NCBI RefSeq assembly: GCF_000002425.4
Contig: NC_037270.1
Coordinates: 13,003,106-13,067,105, forward strand
Direction: 5' to 3'
Length of the DNA: 64,000 nucleotides
Source: Physcomitrium patens
Lineage: Eukaryota > Streptophyta > Bryopsida > Funariales > Funariaceae
Part shown: in pieces, positions 49,701-60,375 of the stretch
Numbering within the stretch: position 1 is the first letter of the stretch
How the letters are laid out: the number at the start of each line of letters is the position of its first letter
Notes under the pieces: model-generated
What the model was told of the DNA's origin: nothing
Databases searched by the model: none
The model's input: the letters and a program-made list of their open reading frames with translations, nothing else
Position numbers and translations under genes: made by a program

Positions 49701-49927
49701 CTACAAACCCTTTTTCTTAATAAAGTTTGGTTTTACACCTTTGTATTTATTTCTATTCTATTATATTTCTATTTGCTTAGTTTTATCTTTTGTATCTTAT
49801 CCTCATTAATTATGTTTAATTTTGTTCAGTTGTATTTTAGTCTATTTTATCTTACTTTGTAATGAGGCTTTATGTTAATGTAGATTAGAAGGGTCTTAGA
49901 TTTTTTGAGATAGAATGGTGAATTTCA
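49701..49927 (+). mobile_element. 3' LTR of family 4, second part
   Basis: The first five bases (CTACA) are the target duplication. The rest continues the family 4 LTR interrupted at 44,161 and matches 26,735-26,988 ('ttcttaataaagtttggtttt', 'gggtcttagattttttga'). Confidence 0.8.
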
Positions 49928-50115
49928 TATAGAGAGATTGTTGTCAAAAAATATAAGCTCTGTAGCATACATTTGGATACATTGTTTGGTGAAAAAGAAT
50001 AATGAAGGAAGAGAAATTTGGCATTGTAGAAATCTATGGGTAGTTGTGGAAGCGAGATGGGACCTAACTATGGTAAATTTTGGAAGGAATGTAGTTGGAT
50101 CTGTTACAATGCTTG
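49928..50115. other. Short unassigned spacer
   Basis: 188 bp between the family 4 LTR end and the next family 2 LTR. A 66-codon + strand frame covers part of it, with no recognised domain. Confidence 0.4.
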
Positions 50116-50676
50116 TATCAAGGACAAAAATTCGATGAAAAAATAATTCAGACAAGTGAGCCTTCACTCAAAGAGAAGTAACAAAATATATATAAACAAG
50201 TATATATATTGAAAGAGAAACAGGAATGGCTATTGCCAAAAGACAAGAAAACTAGAGACCCTTGAAACTAGACTAGAAGCAAAAAAAGAGATGACAAGAG
50301 TGAAGAAGGCTTCACTCTTGTCTCTATATATACTATCTAACTAGGGACTACGTGGCGACGTTCTATAGGACCTCCAATATGTGTTGACTTTGTAGGACAC
50401 ATGCCTTGACTTACAAGGCAAGTTTTTCTACGTGTGGGCCACATAGTTAGCTTGATCTTCAAGCTAACAACATGTGTGGCACATGGCCAACTTGTTGACC
50501 ACGTTTCTAATCCAAAAAGTCAATTAAAGACACCTATGAAGTCAAAGCAGCGTCTAAGAAGTTTCTAGGAAGCTTCCATATTAAATATTATAGAATTAAC
50601 TTACTTTTACCTACTTTTACTTACTTCTTCCTATTTGTATATGTAATTATTAGCTTACATGGTTATGGCCGTGACA
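50116..50676 (-). mobile_element. 3' LTR of a second family 2 copy
   Basis: About 561 bp, TATCAAGGAC to GCCGTGACA on the + strand. It is very similar to the LTRs at 44,162 and 49,159, with a small extra 'acttttacctacttttactt' block near 50,600. Confidence 0.88.
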
Positions 50677-51086
50677 TTACCCCCCCTTCTAGAGACGAGT
50701 TCCATGAGAAGTGGTCATCATATGTTAAGAAAATCTATGATGTGACGAATTGTATTCGCCACATACTCTGATCTCTGTTCTCTTCGAAGATGATTGATAG
50801 GACCTCTCAACCACCGGTAGTGTCCCATATCAGGGCGAGAAGACCACCCAGTTATTTGATCATTTTTGAGGCCTTCGTAACTTCCTTCAAATAGAATATT
50901 TGGAACACCATCAGGAGTAATTCCTACCTCTAGTACAATCACCAAACATCGGGAGTCCAATCCCAAACCGTGATACCAAACGCGTTGTATTTCACCATCT
51001 ATTCGAGGAAGAACATGTCGTTCTTGAAGATCTTCATCTCGATTGCGTTGTCTTCAAGATTGTGACAATTGTAATGTCTCGTCCGG
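50677..51086 (-). mobile_element. Internal 3' end of the second family 2 copy, truncated
   Basis: Matches 44,704-45,105: polypurine tract (TTACCCCCCCTTCT on +) and then the unidentified in-frame tail (open from 50,718 to about 51,055). It ends at TCCGG (51,082-51,086), where the family 3 LTR starts. The remainder of this copy should lie beyond the right window edge. Confidence 0.8.
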
Positions 51087-52423
51087 TGTCGTATTACGTG
51101 CTTTCCTACTCGAGAACGCGCCGGGCGTCTGGCTGTAGAAGGTAGTATGGAGATCCGCCGATAGTCAAGCAGTCTATCAGTTTTTACTGCTGTAATATAA
51201 ACGACTGCAAGAATACACCATAAATCTTTACTGATGCCCTTCGACTGCTTGTCGAAGTCCTTTTTTTGCCCCAGTCGGTAGGTCTCTAGACGTTACAGAG
51301 AACCCCGAACAACCCAAACTGTTAATCTTCAATACCCCTTTGTACTTACGATCTTGTATCCACTGACTGTCCTGTTAGATTAACCCAATAAATTTCATTC
51401 ACTCCGCATACTCAATCCTATAGACACCCCTTTAATCCTTCAATCACAGACGTAACTCGATTTTACAAAACAGTCAAGAGTATTCAAACCCACTTCATTT
51501 AAAAATCTCGATTCACCATTACAACACTGACTTCAGCAGCGATTGCCTCAGTCGTCCCAAAACTCTACGAAGAAGAAAAATCCAAATTCTATGTCTTTCC
51601 TTCCCCGACCCGAAGCATGAAGCTCTTCTCTCTAATTCCCCTGATCTTCCAAAAACCTCCAATGAAAAACCGAACTGGTAACCTTGCAAAAGCTTGAAAA
51701 CTCGCTCCCCCCGATTCCCCCCGAAAAAAAACCTTCCCCCTTAAAACTATATTCTCCCCTAACCTTATCCTCTGAATTCCTTCAATCTTCCATCTTAGAT
51801 CCGGAATTGGCTCCCGCCGTCAGAGCTTAGATCCGAAATTGGCTCACGTCATCAAGGCCTTCTCCTCCGTTTTTACCTTTAAGAGATCCATTTACCGTAA
51901 ACAACGTTCCCTGAAACGGCACAGAGAACAGGACAGCCTGAAACAGAATCGAACCCCGTAATCGGGACCACATTGAGTCGCCCGACCAATTCAGGTCCTA
52001 TATTGGAAAAGATGCCCGTAGTAACCTGGATGTTCCCGTAATTGGATCAAATTGGTCCTCGCGTCAGATTGGCTAAGACCCGTAGTAAGACCTGGATTTC
52101 CCGTAATTAGACTGCATTGGGTTGACCGGCCAATTCAGGTCTCATATTGGATAAGAGGACCCGGATTGGATTATCGAAATTGGATCCAATTGGCTCCTCG
52201 AACCCGTCGTGTGAATTGGTCCTTCTCTTCCTGCTGACTCCCGTTATTGGAATCGAATGGAGCATTTCAGTATGCCCCGGCTGACTGTAACGGAGTGACT
52301 GAACCTGACCACTCAATATTTGTACTGGAGTTGGTCGATGCTCCCAATATTCGAGGTAACTGAATATTAATAAAATTCCCCTTTCTTTTTATTTTCACTG
52401 TATACTCGTGTTACAACACGACA
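51087..52423 (-). repeat. 3' LTR of the left family 3 element
   Basis: 1,337 bp, + strand TGTCGTATTACG to CAACACGACA. It is near-identical, inverted, to 56,223-57,558 and 58,920-60,222. It is followed by a polypurine tract on the minus strand (GAGGGGGTGGA, 52,424-52,434). It contains the CCAAT-rich block described under findings. Confidence 0.93.
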
Positions 52424-52485
52424 TCCACCCCCTCTGAACCTGTGCATCCTCCGGTATGCACCAATTTACCCAATTGCTGTTTGAT

Positions 52486-55400
52486 TCAGAATATATCCCC
52501 TACGTCTTTGTCTAGTTCGTCTTCGTCTTCTTCATTATCCATATCACTTTCATCTTCTTGCTGCCGAATCTTTGTACCTTCATTAAGGTCTTCCATATTC
52601 ATCTCTGTGTGTCTTCGTTTAAATATTTTTACTCGCTTCCTTGCAATTGATATTTTCAATTTTGTACCATCTAACTCCCATAATGAGTAAGTCGCATTAT
52701 CATGAACAGTTGTTACAACATATGGTCCAAACCAACGTTTTAAAAATTTCCGCAAAGTACTATGTTGATTATCCAGACTATTGTCATAAACAAGTACCCA
52801 GTCACCTTCTTCGATTGCTTTTGGTCTCAATCGATGTTGCTTATCGAATCGCGCCTTGTTTTGTAACCTTGCTCTTTTTAACCTTTCCAATGCTATCTGG
52901 ACATCTTCCGTTCTTTGCTCCAATTGTCGAATCCTAATAGCCAGAAGTTCTTCTCTTGTCAATCCATCTTCCCATGGTAGCATACTCCAAGTAAGTACCT
53001 TTTCTTCAATCGGCATAATTGGTTTTTGACCTGTCATAAGTTCTACTAGCATATATCCTGTCACCGAGCTATGTGTTGTTCGATTAGCCCATAATGCAAA
53101 TGACAAAAGCCGTGGCCACTCTTTAACTTTCCCATTACAAGCTTTAACTAATGCTTTCACAATCGGTGGGTGACCACGTTCGCTTTTTGCATTCCCTTCT
53201 GGATTATAAGCAGTAGTTAGTGATAGTTTAACTCCACATCTTTCAAAGAACTTACGAGCTTCTTGTGCATTTAATTCTCTAGGATTTGCAGTGATTTTTC
53301 CTACGCACCTGTAACAGCAAATGACATCTTCAAGCAAAAACCTACAAATCCCCTTTGTAGATTTTGTCCTCAATGCTCTTCCTTCTACTTGATTTGATAA
53401 ATCTTCACGAGCTAAAACCAAATATCTCATCTGCCATAACCCAACCAGCATAATAACCAAATCAACAATCCATTTAAAATGAATAGCCAGAAGATACGTA
53501 GGATGAAGACCATCTCGGTGTCGGATATTAGAATACGATTGACAGATTTCACATGACTCTACAAATGAGAGCACATCTCGATACATATTTTTCCACCAAT
53601 ATCGTTCCTTGAGTTTAGCAAAAGTAGCCCAGATTCCTCTATGCCCTGTCCATAAACTATCATGAAACTCCTTTAATAATTTTAGTTTTTCTTCCCTTTT
53701 GCCTATCACTCGTTGTGGCATCCCAATTCCTTTCTTCGGTCTCTTCCATAAGAATCCATCTCTAAGTAAAAATCCATATGCTTTTTTTCTTATTTGTTTG
53801 AATTTTTCTGTAGGCCAATTTCCCTGCTTAGTCAAGGTATTCAAATAATGACCAATATTCAATAATTCTCCTTCATAAGATTCTTCAAGAAATAGCTTGT
53901 CTTCTCCGTTGAGATTTGATATTGAATAGAATTTCAATCCGACATCATCAATGTCTTCAACCATTTCGTCCTCCCTCTCGTATCTTGCTCGAAATAGCAT
54001 GTCTGCTACTAAATTGTCCTTCCCAGTGATATGCTTAAATTCTGGATTTAGTGACTTAATATAAGCAATCCATCTCAACATTGCAATATCTGGCGTTGAA
54101 CAGTTAATAATCATTCCAAGCAATGGCAAGCAATCTGTTTCAATTACTACTACTGCCCCAATCAAATAGTCCTTTTCAGCTTTCATAGCCGAAACGACTC
54201 CCCAAAGTTTTCTTTTGACTTGCGAATATGCACGCTGACGAATACTTAAAACTTTAGCCCCAAATCGAACTGCAAATCTACTCCCATTCGAATCATCTTG
54301 ACCCACCACCCATCCAACGGCAATTGGACTAGCGTCTACAGTAAGAATCACTGGTCTATTGCACTTATAATCAACCTTCCTCAATATTGGAGGTGACATC
54401 AATAATTTCTTCAATCTTTGCATTGCCTGAATATGCCTTTTTTTCCATTTAAATCGGTAACCCTTGCGTAACAGTTCATATAATGGATCCGCTATGTGAG
54501 CAAAATGAGGGATCCAGATTCGATAAAATACACATGCACCCAAAAACCTGCGAACCTCTGTTAAAGAACCACAATCCTCTTTCATCCTTCTAATTGCATC
54601 AACTTTAGTCGGATCTGGTTTTCTTCCGTAAGATCCGCATAAATGTCCAACAATTACAACCTCTCGCACTCCAAATACGGACTTCATACCCGATAATGTA
54701 AGATGAACTTCTCCAAGCCGAGTTAAAATCTTTTCACAATCTTGTATATGATCAACAACATATCTGCGACACCCCCTCGTATCTAAAGTTTCATCCTTGT
54801 CTCCTTCTCTACACCCTTTTATAGGAACATCATCCAGAAAAGGCATAGTCTTTTCCGGAATAAAATCTCTCAATACCTTATTCATCCCATTCATCATATG
54901 CGCAACCAAGTTGGTCGCGCCTTGAGGAAGAGTGCACATTCTAACCAATCCAAGCGGTGTCCTCATCGTTGTCATATCTCTACTTCCTTCGGCAAGTTGA
55001 AATTGATCATAACCTGAATACAAATCACCCATTGAATAGATCGCCCTTCCAGCAAACGCCTCAGCAAATTCATCCACAATAGGTCTAATTCCTGCATTCC
55101 TGACAGTTACAGCATTCACCGGCTGCATATCTTGAATAAACCGTAGTGACCCATTCTTCTTAGGTACCGTAAACCATCGACTAGAATATGGCGCAAATGA
55201 AGGTTCTAATATTTTCATCTTTATCTTTTCTTTCAATAGTTCGATCAATTTAGGTAAATGTGCCCTCGGTACTGGAATCGGTCTTAGATTCCAAGGTACA
55301 TGCGGTACAGTGAAGATAACTATAGGTGTTATAATATTTGGATCCACACACCCAATTTCATGAGATTCGAAGGCAAACGATCTACCTTGTTTAGCCAACA

Positions 55401-55965
55401 TCTTTTTGAAGCAAGTAATTTCCTCCGGCAATAAAGAACCATCAGAACCAATCTTCAATTCTTCAAAAGTCTCTTCAGTAAACTGATGTCCAATACTCAT
55501 TGGATTTCTTAAACTTGCTTCTTTTGATGCTTCTCCCATTTGTTCTTTAGAATCCTCTGGTAATGGTCCGGCAACAGGCTTTACCTTCTTATCTGCCGTT
55601 TTATATCTCGTCTCTACTGTGACTTCTAGTGCTTGAAAAGATTCAAGCATGGTATAAACCTCTCTCGAATGAATCTCAACAATCTTATCATTATCCCCTA
55701 ACCTAATAGATGTAATCAATTCCAATGAATCTTCCAGTCCATTTTCTTCATAAACACCTAAAATCCTCTCATTCTCTTGCAATGTACCTATCTTACGTAA
55801 CTGTCCTTTAATATCATATAATCTTTTTCTTTCTTATCTTTTAAAATCATCAACTTTCTTATACATAATATTTCCATTCTCCAATATACCAATAAAACTC
55901 GCATCAAAGGCACCTTCATCTCGCGAGAGTACCTCCTCTTTTGTACCTCCATAATCTCGCTTTAC
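52486..55965 (-). pseudogene. Family 3 pol: RT, RNase H, integrase (nearly open)
   Basis: 1,098 codons are open on the minus strand from 55,782 to 52,486. The pol frame extends up to the gag stop, broken only by TAA at 55,834-55,836. In order from 55,782: linker (1-110); RT (about 160-400, with FIQDMQPVNAVTV, AIYSMGDLYSGYDQF and catalytic MPFLDD); RNase H (about 490-610, with VILTVDAS and VIETDCLPLL). The expected catalytic Glu in KRKLWG is Lys. The integrase zinc domain follows (HDSLWTGHRG..CEIC), then the core, where the second acidic residue is Asn (TANPRELN) with Glu 35 residues on (KSERGH). The C-part is GDWVLVYD..KRWFGPYVV, with an acidic tail and no chromodomain. It is a distinct gypsy lineage from families 2 and 4. 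Confidence 0.9.
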
Positions 55966-56222
55966 AGTGGTACCTCCCCAAAATCCTTAAATCCTTCAAC
56001 AATCTTTGGCAATGGTTTCTCCCTCAACCTATCTCGATTCCGTTCATGGTTAGGAGGTACTGTTAGAAATTGTACAGCTTTCCTCCCATCTTCGCTCCGT
56101 ACCCTTGCATAAGCAGAACCATCGTCAAGTACCTTTGTTTCCATCCGTGTTGCCGTGATATAAGGTTGTACTAAAATCAACGGATAAGACGTTGTATCTT
56201 GAACGAAGAAATGTTGCTCCGT
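55962..56222 (-). pseudogene. Family 3 gag-protease C-terminal end (left element)
   Basis: Continuation of the gag-protease frame after the inserted solo LTR: LILVQPYITATRMETKV, RSEDGRKAVQFL, then a basic stretch ending FGEVPL and TAA at 55,962. The pol frame overlaps its end in the -1 register. Confidence 0.85.
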
Positions 56223-57558
56223 TGTCGTGTTGTAACACGAGTATACAGTGAAAATAATAAGAAAGGGGAATTTTATTAATATTCAGTTACCTCGAATATT
56301 GGGAGCATCAACCAACTCCAGTACAAATACTGAGTGGTCAGGTTTAGTCACTCCGTTACAGTGAGCCAGGGCATACTGAAATGCTCCATTCAATTCCAAT
56401 AACGGGAGTCAGCAGGAAGAGAAGGACCAATTCACACGATGGGTTCGAGGAGCCAATTGGATCCAATTTCGATAATCCAATCCGGGTCCTCTTATCCAAT
56501 ATGAGACTTGAATTGGCCGGTCAACCCAATGTAGTCTAATTACGGAAAATCCAGGTCTTACTACGGGTCTTAGCCAATCTGACGCGATGACCAATTTGAC
56601 CCAATTACGGGAACATCGAGGTTAATACGGGCATCTTTCCCAGTATAGGACCTGAATTGGTCGGGCGACTCAATGTGGTCCCGATTACGGGGTTCGATTC
56701 TCTTTCAGGCTGTCCTGTTCTCTGTGCCATTTCAGGGAACGTTGTTTACGATAAATGGATCTCTTAAAAGTAAAAACGAAGGAGAAGGCCTTGATGACGT
56801 GAGCCAATTTTGGATCTAAGCTCTGATGGCGGGAGCCAATTCCGGATCTAAGATGGAAGATTGAAGAAATTCAGAGGATAAGGTTAGGAGAGAATATAGT
56901 TTTAGGGAGGGAGGTTTTTTTCGGGGGGAATCAGGGGGAGCGAGTTTTCAAGCTTTTGCAAGGTTACTAGTTCGGGTTTTCATTGGAGGTTTTTGGAAGA
57001 TCAAGGAAATTAGAGAGAGGAGCTTCATGCTTCGGGTCGGGGAAGGAAAGACAGAGAATTTGGATTTTTCTTCTTCGTAGAGTTTTGGGAAGGCTGAGGC
57101 AATCGCTACTGAAGTCAGTATTGTAATGGTGAATCCAGATTTTTAATGAAGTGGGTTTGAATACTCTTGACTGTTTTGTAAAATCGAGTTACGTCTGTGA
57201 TTGAAGGATTAAAGGGGTGTCTATAGGATTGAGTATGCAGAGTGAATGAAATTTATTGGGTTAATCTAACAGGAAAGTCAGTGGATACAAGATCGTAAGT
57301 ACAAAGGGGTATTGAAGATTAACAGTTTGGATTGTTCGGGGTTCTCTGTAACGTCTAGAGACCTATCGGCTGGGGCAAAAGAAAGGACTTCGACAAGCAG
57401 TCGAAGGGCATCAGTAAAGATTGACGGTGTATTCTTGCAGTCGTTTATATTCCAGCACTAAAAACTGATAGACTGCTTGACTATCGGCGGATCTCCATAC
57501 TACCTTCTACAGCGAGACGCCCGGTGCGTTCTTGAGCAGGAAAGCACGTATTACGACA
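56223..57558 (+). mobile_element. Family 3 solo LTR, + orientation
   Basis: 1,336 bp, TGTCGTGTTGTAAC to ATTACGACA, with no internal sequence attached. CCGT flanks both ends (56,219-56,222 and 57,559-57,562), a 4-bp duplication (5 bp if the LTR is taken to start one base later). The uninterrupted sequence at 62,400-62,420 on the other copy reads straight across the site. The insertion splits the gag-protease of the left element, whose frame runs three codons into the LTR and ends TAA. Confidence 0.93.
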
Positions 57559-58919
57559 CCGTTGCAACATCCCCAATCCGAATTTTGACATCTGGACAAG
57601 CTCCATATAATTCGCCTCGTGTGTTATTAGCTGCTCGTATTGCCCATCCATGTTCCATATCAATTGGCCATTTTTGCTTCTTATAAAGATCTTTAGACAT
57701 GAGATTTATTTCAGAACCATGGTCCACCAAAGCAACTATTGGTTCTTCTATATTTCCTACCTTCACCAATACCTCAGTAGTTGCCCTTGCCCAATGCTTT
57801 CGAGTATAATGGCTCAAAGTTTCTATTTCTTTGTCACTAGAATCTTCGAAACGTACTCGCTGATTATACCCATTCTTTTCATTTGTTGGTTGCTTGTAAC
57901 CAATATCAACCTCTTCTTCATCTCTACATATTCTTGCATCAATAGCATGACTCATTCTAGTTTCGCTCATTAATTGCCTCTTTCGCTTAATGCTGTCAAT
58001 GATAACATCATGAAACTCCTTCTTTGCAATTTCCAAGACTTCTTTCAATGTGAATTCCACCTTAGCGTTTAATATACGTTCTTCCAACACCCCTTTCAAA
58101 TTTGTTGCCGCTTCAATATCAGAAAGTAGCTTATAAGCAATTGATTTGCCCTTATCTTTTGTCTCCGTTGTTTTTTCTCCCAATGATGCTGAGGTATCCT
58201 TTACAGGCAATTCTTGTGAAGCTGCCTCCCGAGCCTTGTCTCCTCGAGTTTGCCTCTTAAAAGAATTTCCTTCTCTAGTATCATCAAAATTTCCTCGTCT
58301 TTTTTCTTCCATCAAAGCTTCATTTTGGCTCTTAGCAATATATGCATGAACTAAAAGAGACTCAACAGGATCCTCCCAACCTATTCTTCCTCGTATTGTA
58401 GCTGCAGTTCTCAATAACGCTTCTCGAGGTAATTTCCCTTCTTGCATTGTAGAAACGGCAGAAGCCCAAAACTCACTAGTTTCCGTACTTCCACCAATTT
58501 CATCATCTACTCTAGCACCATAACTTGCACTTTCTCGTACTACTGTTTCATGTTCTTTTAAGTAATCTTGAACCAATGCTTTCATTCCTCCCTTGCCAAA
58601 ATTGGTTTGAAGAAGATCCTCCCTATCTTTCAATGCTATCTTCCCATCTTTCCAGCAAATAATTCCCTGCCGTATCATATTATTAAATTCATTGCAATCT
58701 TTTCTAGTGTGTGAAGCATCATCACACCAAATGCATCTTTGTACATATCCTTGTTTTGAAACATTCTTCGAAATGTTTATAGAAGTATTCTCTTTAAGTC
58801 TTGCCAATTTGATTTGAAGATCTCGCATTCCTCGTATAATTTCTTCCATACCCATATCTGCTTTCTTTGACAAGGATGTCGAAGGTTGAACTGTAGGCAT
58901 TGTCGGTGGTGTTGTACGT
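57559..58919 (-). pseudogene. Family 3 gag and protease start (left element)
   Basis: Minus-strand frame of about 449 codons. The zinc knuckle CIWCDDASHTRKDC (CX2CX4HX4C) is near 58,695-58,740. Next is the conserved FTLKEVLEIAKKEFHDVI segment. The retropepsin motif VDHGSEINLMS (D-H-G-S instead of the usual D-S/T-G) is near 57,690-57,725. The N-terminal gag half is missing because the right element begins at 58,920. The C-terminal end is cut by the solo LTR. Confidence 0.88.
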
Positions 58920-60222
58920 TGTCGTGTTGTAACACGAGTATACAGTGAAAATAAAAAGAAAGGAGAATTTTATTAATATTCAGTTATCTCGAATATTGGG
59001 AGCATCGACCAACTCCAGTACAAATACTGAGTGGTTAGGTTCAGTGACTCCGTTACAGTCAGCCGGGGCATACTGGAATGCCCCGTTCGATTCCAATAAG
59101 GGGAGTCAGCAGGAAGAGAAGGACCAATTCACACGACGGGTTCGAGGAGCCAATTGGATCCAATTTCGAGAATCCAATCCGGGTCCTCTTACCCAATATG
59201 AGACCTGTATTGGTGGGGCAACCCAATGCAGTCTAGTTACGGGAAATGCAGGTCTTACTACGGATCTTAGCCAATCTGACGCGAGGACCAATTTGACCCA
59301 ATTATGGGAACATCCAGGTTACTACGGGCATCTTTCTCAATATAGGACCTCAATTGGTCGGGCGACTCAATGTGGTCCCGATTACGGGGTTCGATTCTGT
59401 TTCAGGCTGTCCTGTTCTCTGTGCCGTCTCAGGGAACGTTGTTTTCGGTAAATGGATTTCTTAAAGGTAAAAACGAAGGAGAAAGCTTGAGGTGGGAGCC
59501 AATTTCGGATCCAAGCTTGAGGTGGGAGCCAATTCTGGATCTAAGACGGAAGATTGAAGAAATTCAGAGGATAAGGTTAGGGGGGATATAGTTTTGGAGT
59601 GGTGTGGATTTTTATTTTGAGGGATGGGAGGTTTTTGAAGATCAAGGGAATTAGAGAGAGGAGCTTCATGCTTCGAGTCGGGGAAGGAAAGACATAGGAT
59701 TTGGATTTTTCTTCTTCGTAGAGTTTTGGAGAAGACTGAGGCAATCGCTGCTGAAGTCAGTGTTGTAATGGTGAATCGGGATTTTTAAATGAAGTGGGTT
59801 TGAATACTCTTGAATTGTGAATCAGGATTTTTAAATGAAGTGGGTTTGAATACTCTTGACTGTTTTGTGAAATCGAGTTACGTCTGTGATTGAAGGATTA
59901 AAAGGGTATCTATAGGATTGAGTATGCGGAGCGAATGAAATTTATTAGGTTAATCTAACAAGACAGTCAGTGGATACAAGATAGGTAATACAACCCTATT
60001 GAAGGTTAACAGTTTGGGTTGTACGGGGTTCTCTGTAACGTCTAGAGACCTACCGGCTGGGGCAAAAAGGACTCCGACAAGCAGTCGAAGAGCACCCGTA
60101 TAGATTTACGGTACATTGTTGCAGTCGTTTATATTCTAGCAGTCAAAAACTGATAGACTGCTTGACTATCGGCGAATCTCCATACTACCTTCTACAGCCA
60201 GACGCCCGGCGCATTCTCGACA
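58920..60222 (+). repeat. 5' LTR of the right family 3 element
   Basis: 1,303 bp, TGTCGTGTTG to TTCTCGACA. Close to the two other family 3 LTRs but with small indels, including loss of about 21 bp just before its end and a partial repeat of a block near 59,790-59,860 ('gaatactcttga' occurs twice). Confidence 0.93.
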
Positions 60223-60226
60223 TAAG

Positions 60227-60243
60227 TGGTGAACCCGACGTGA
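60227..60243 (+). promoter_or_regulatory. Primer-binding site of family 3
   Basis: TGGTGAACCCGACGTGA starts four bases after the LTR. The same start is conserved at 7,478 and, inverted, at 41,187. I cannot name the matching tRNA. Confidence 0.65.
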
Positions 60244-60375
60244 AAGCTTGAGGTAGAAGGTATTGGATTTCGGTTGATTTTATCTTTATTTTTTATTGAA
60301 AACGAAAATAAAAATTTTGAAGGATTTTTGGGAGAAATTTCTGGTGGGGAGTCTTCTAAAGGACAAGGTATGCAC

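Noticed and set aside
58945..59451. 168-codon + strand frame in the family 3 LTR
   Set aside because: Lies entirely in LTR sequence. Matching frames in the other LTR copies are short and broken, so it is not a conserved gene.
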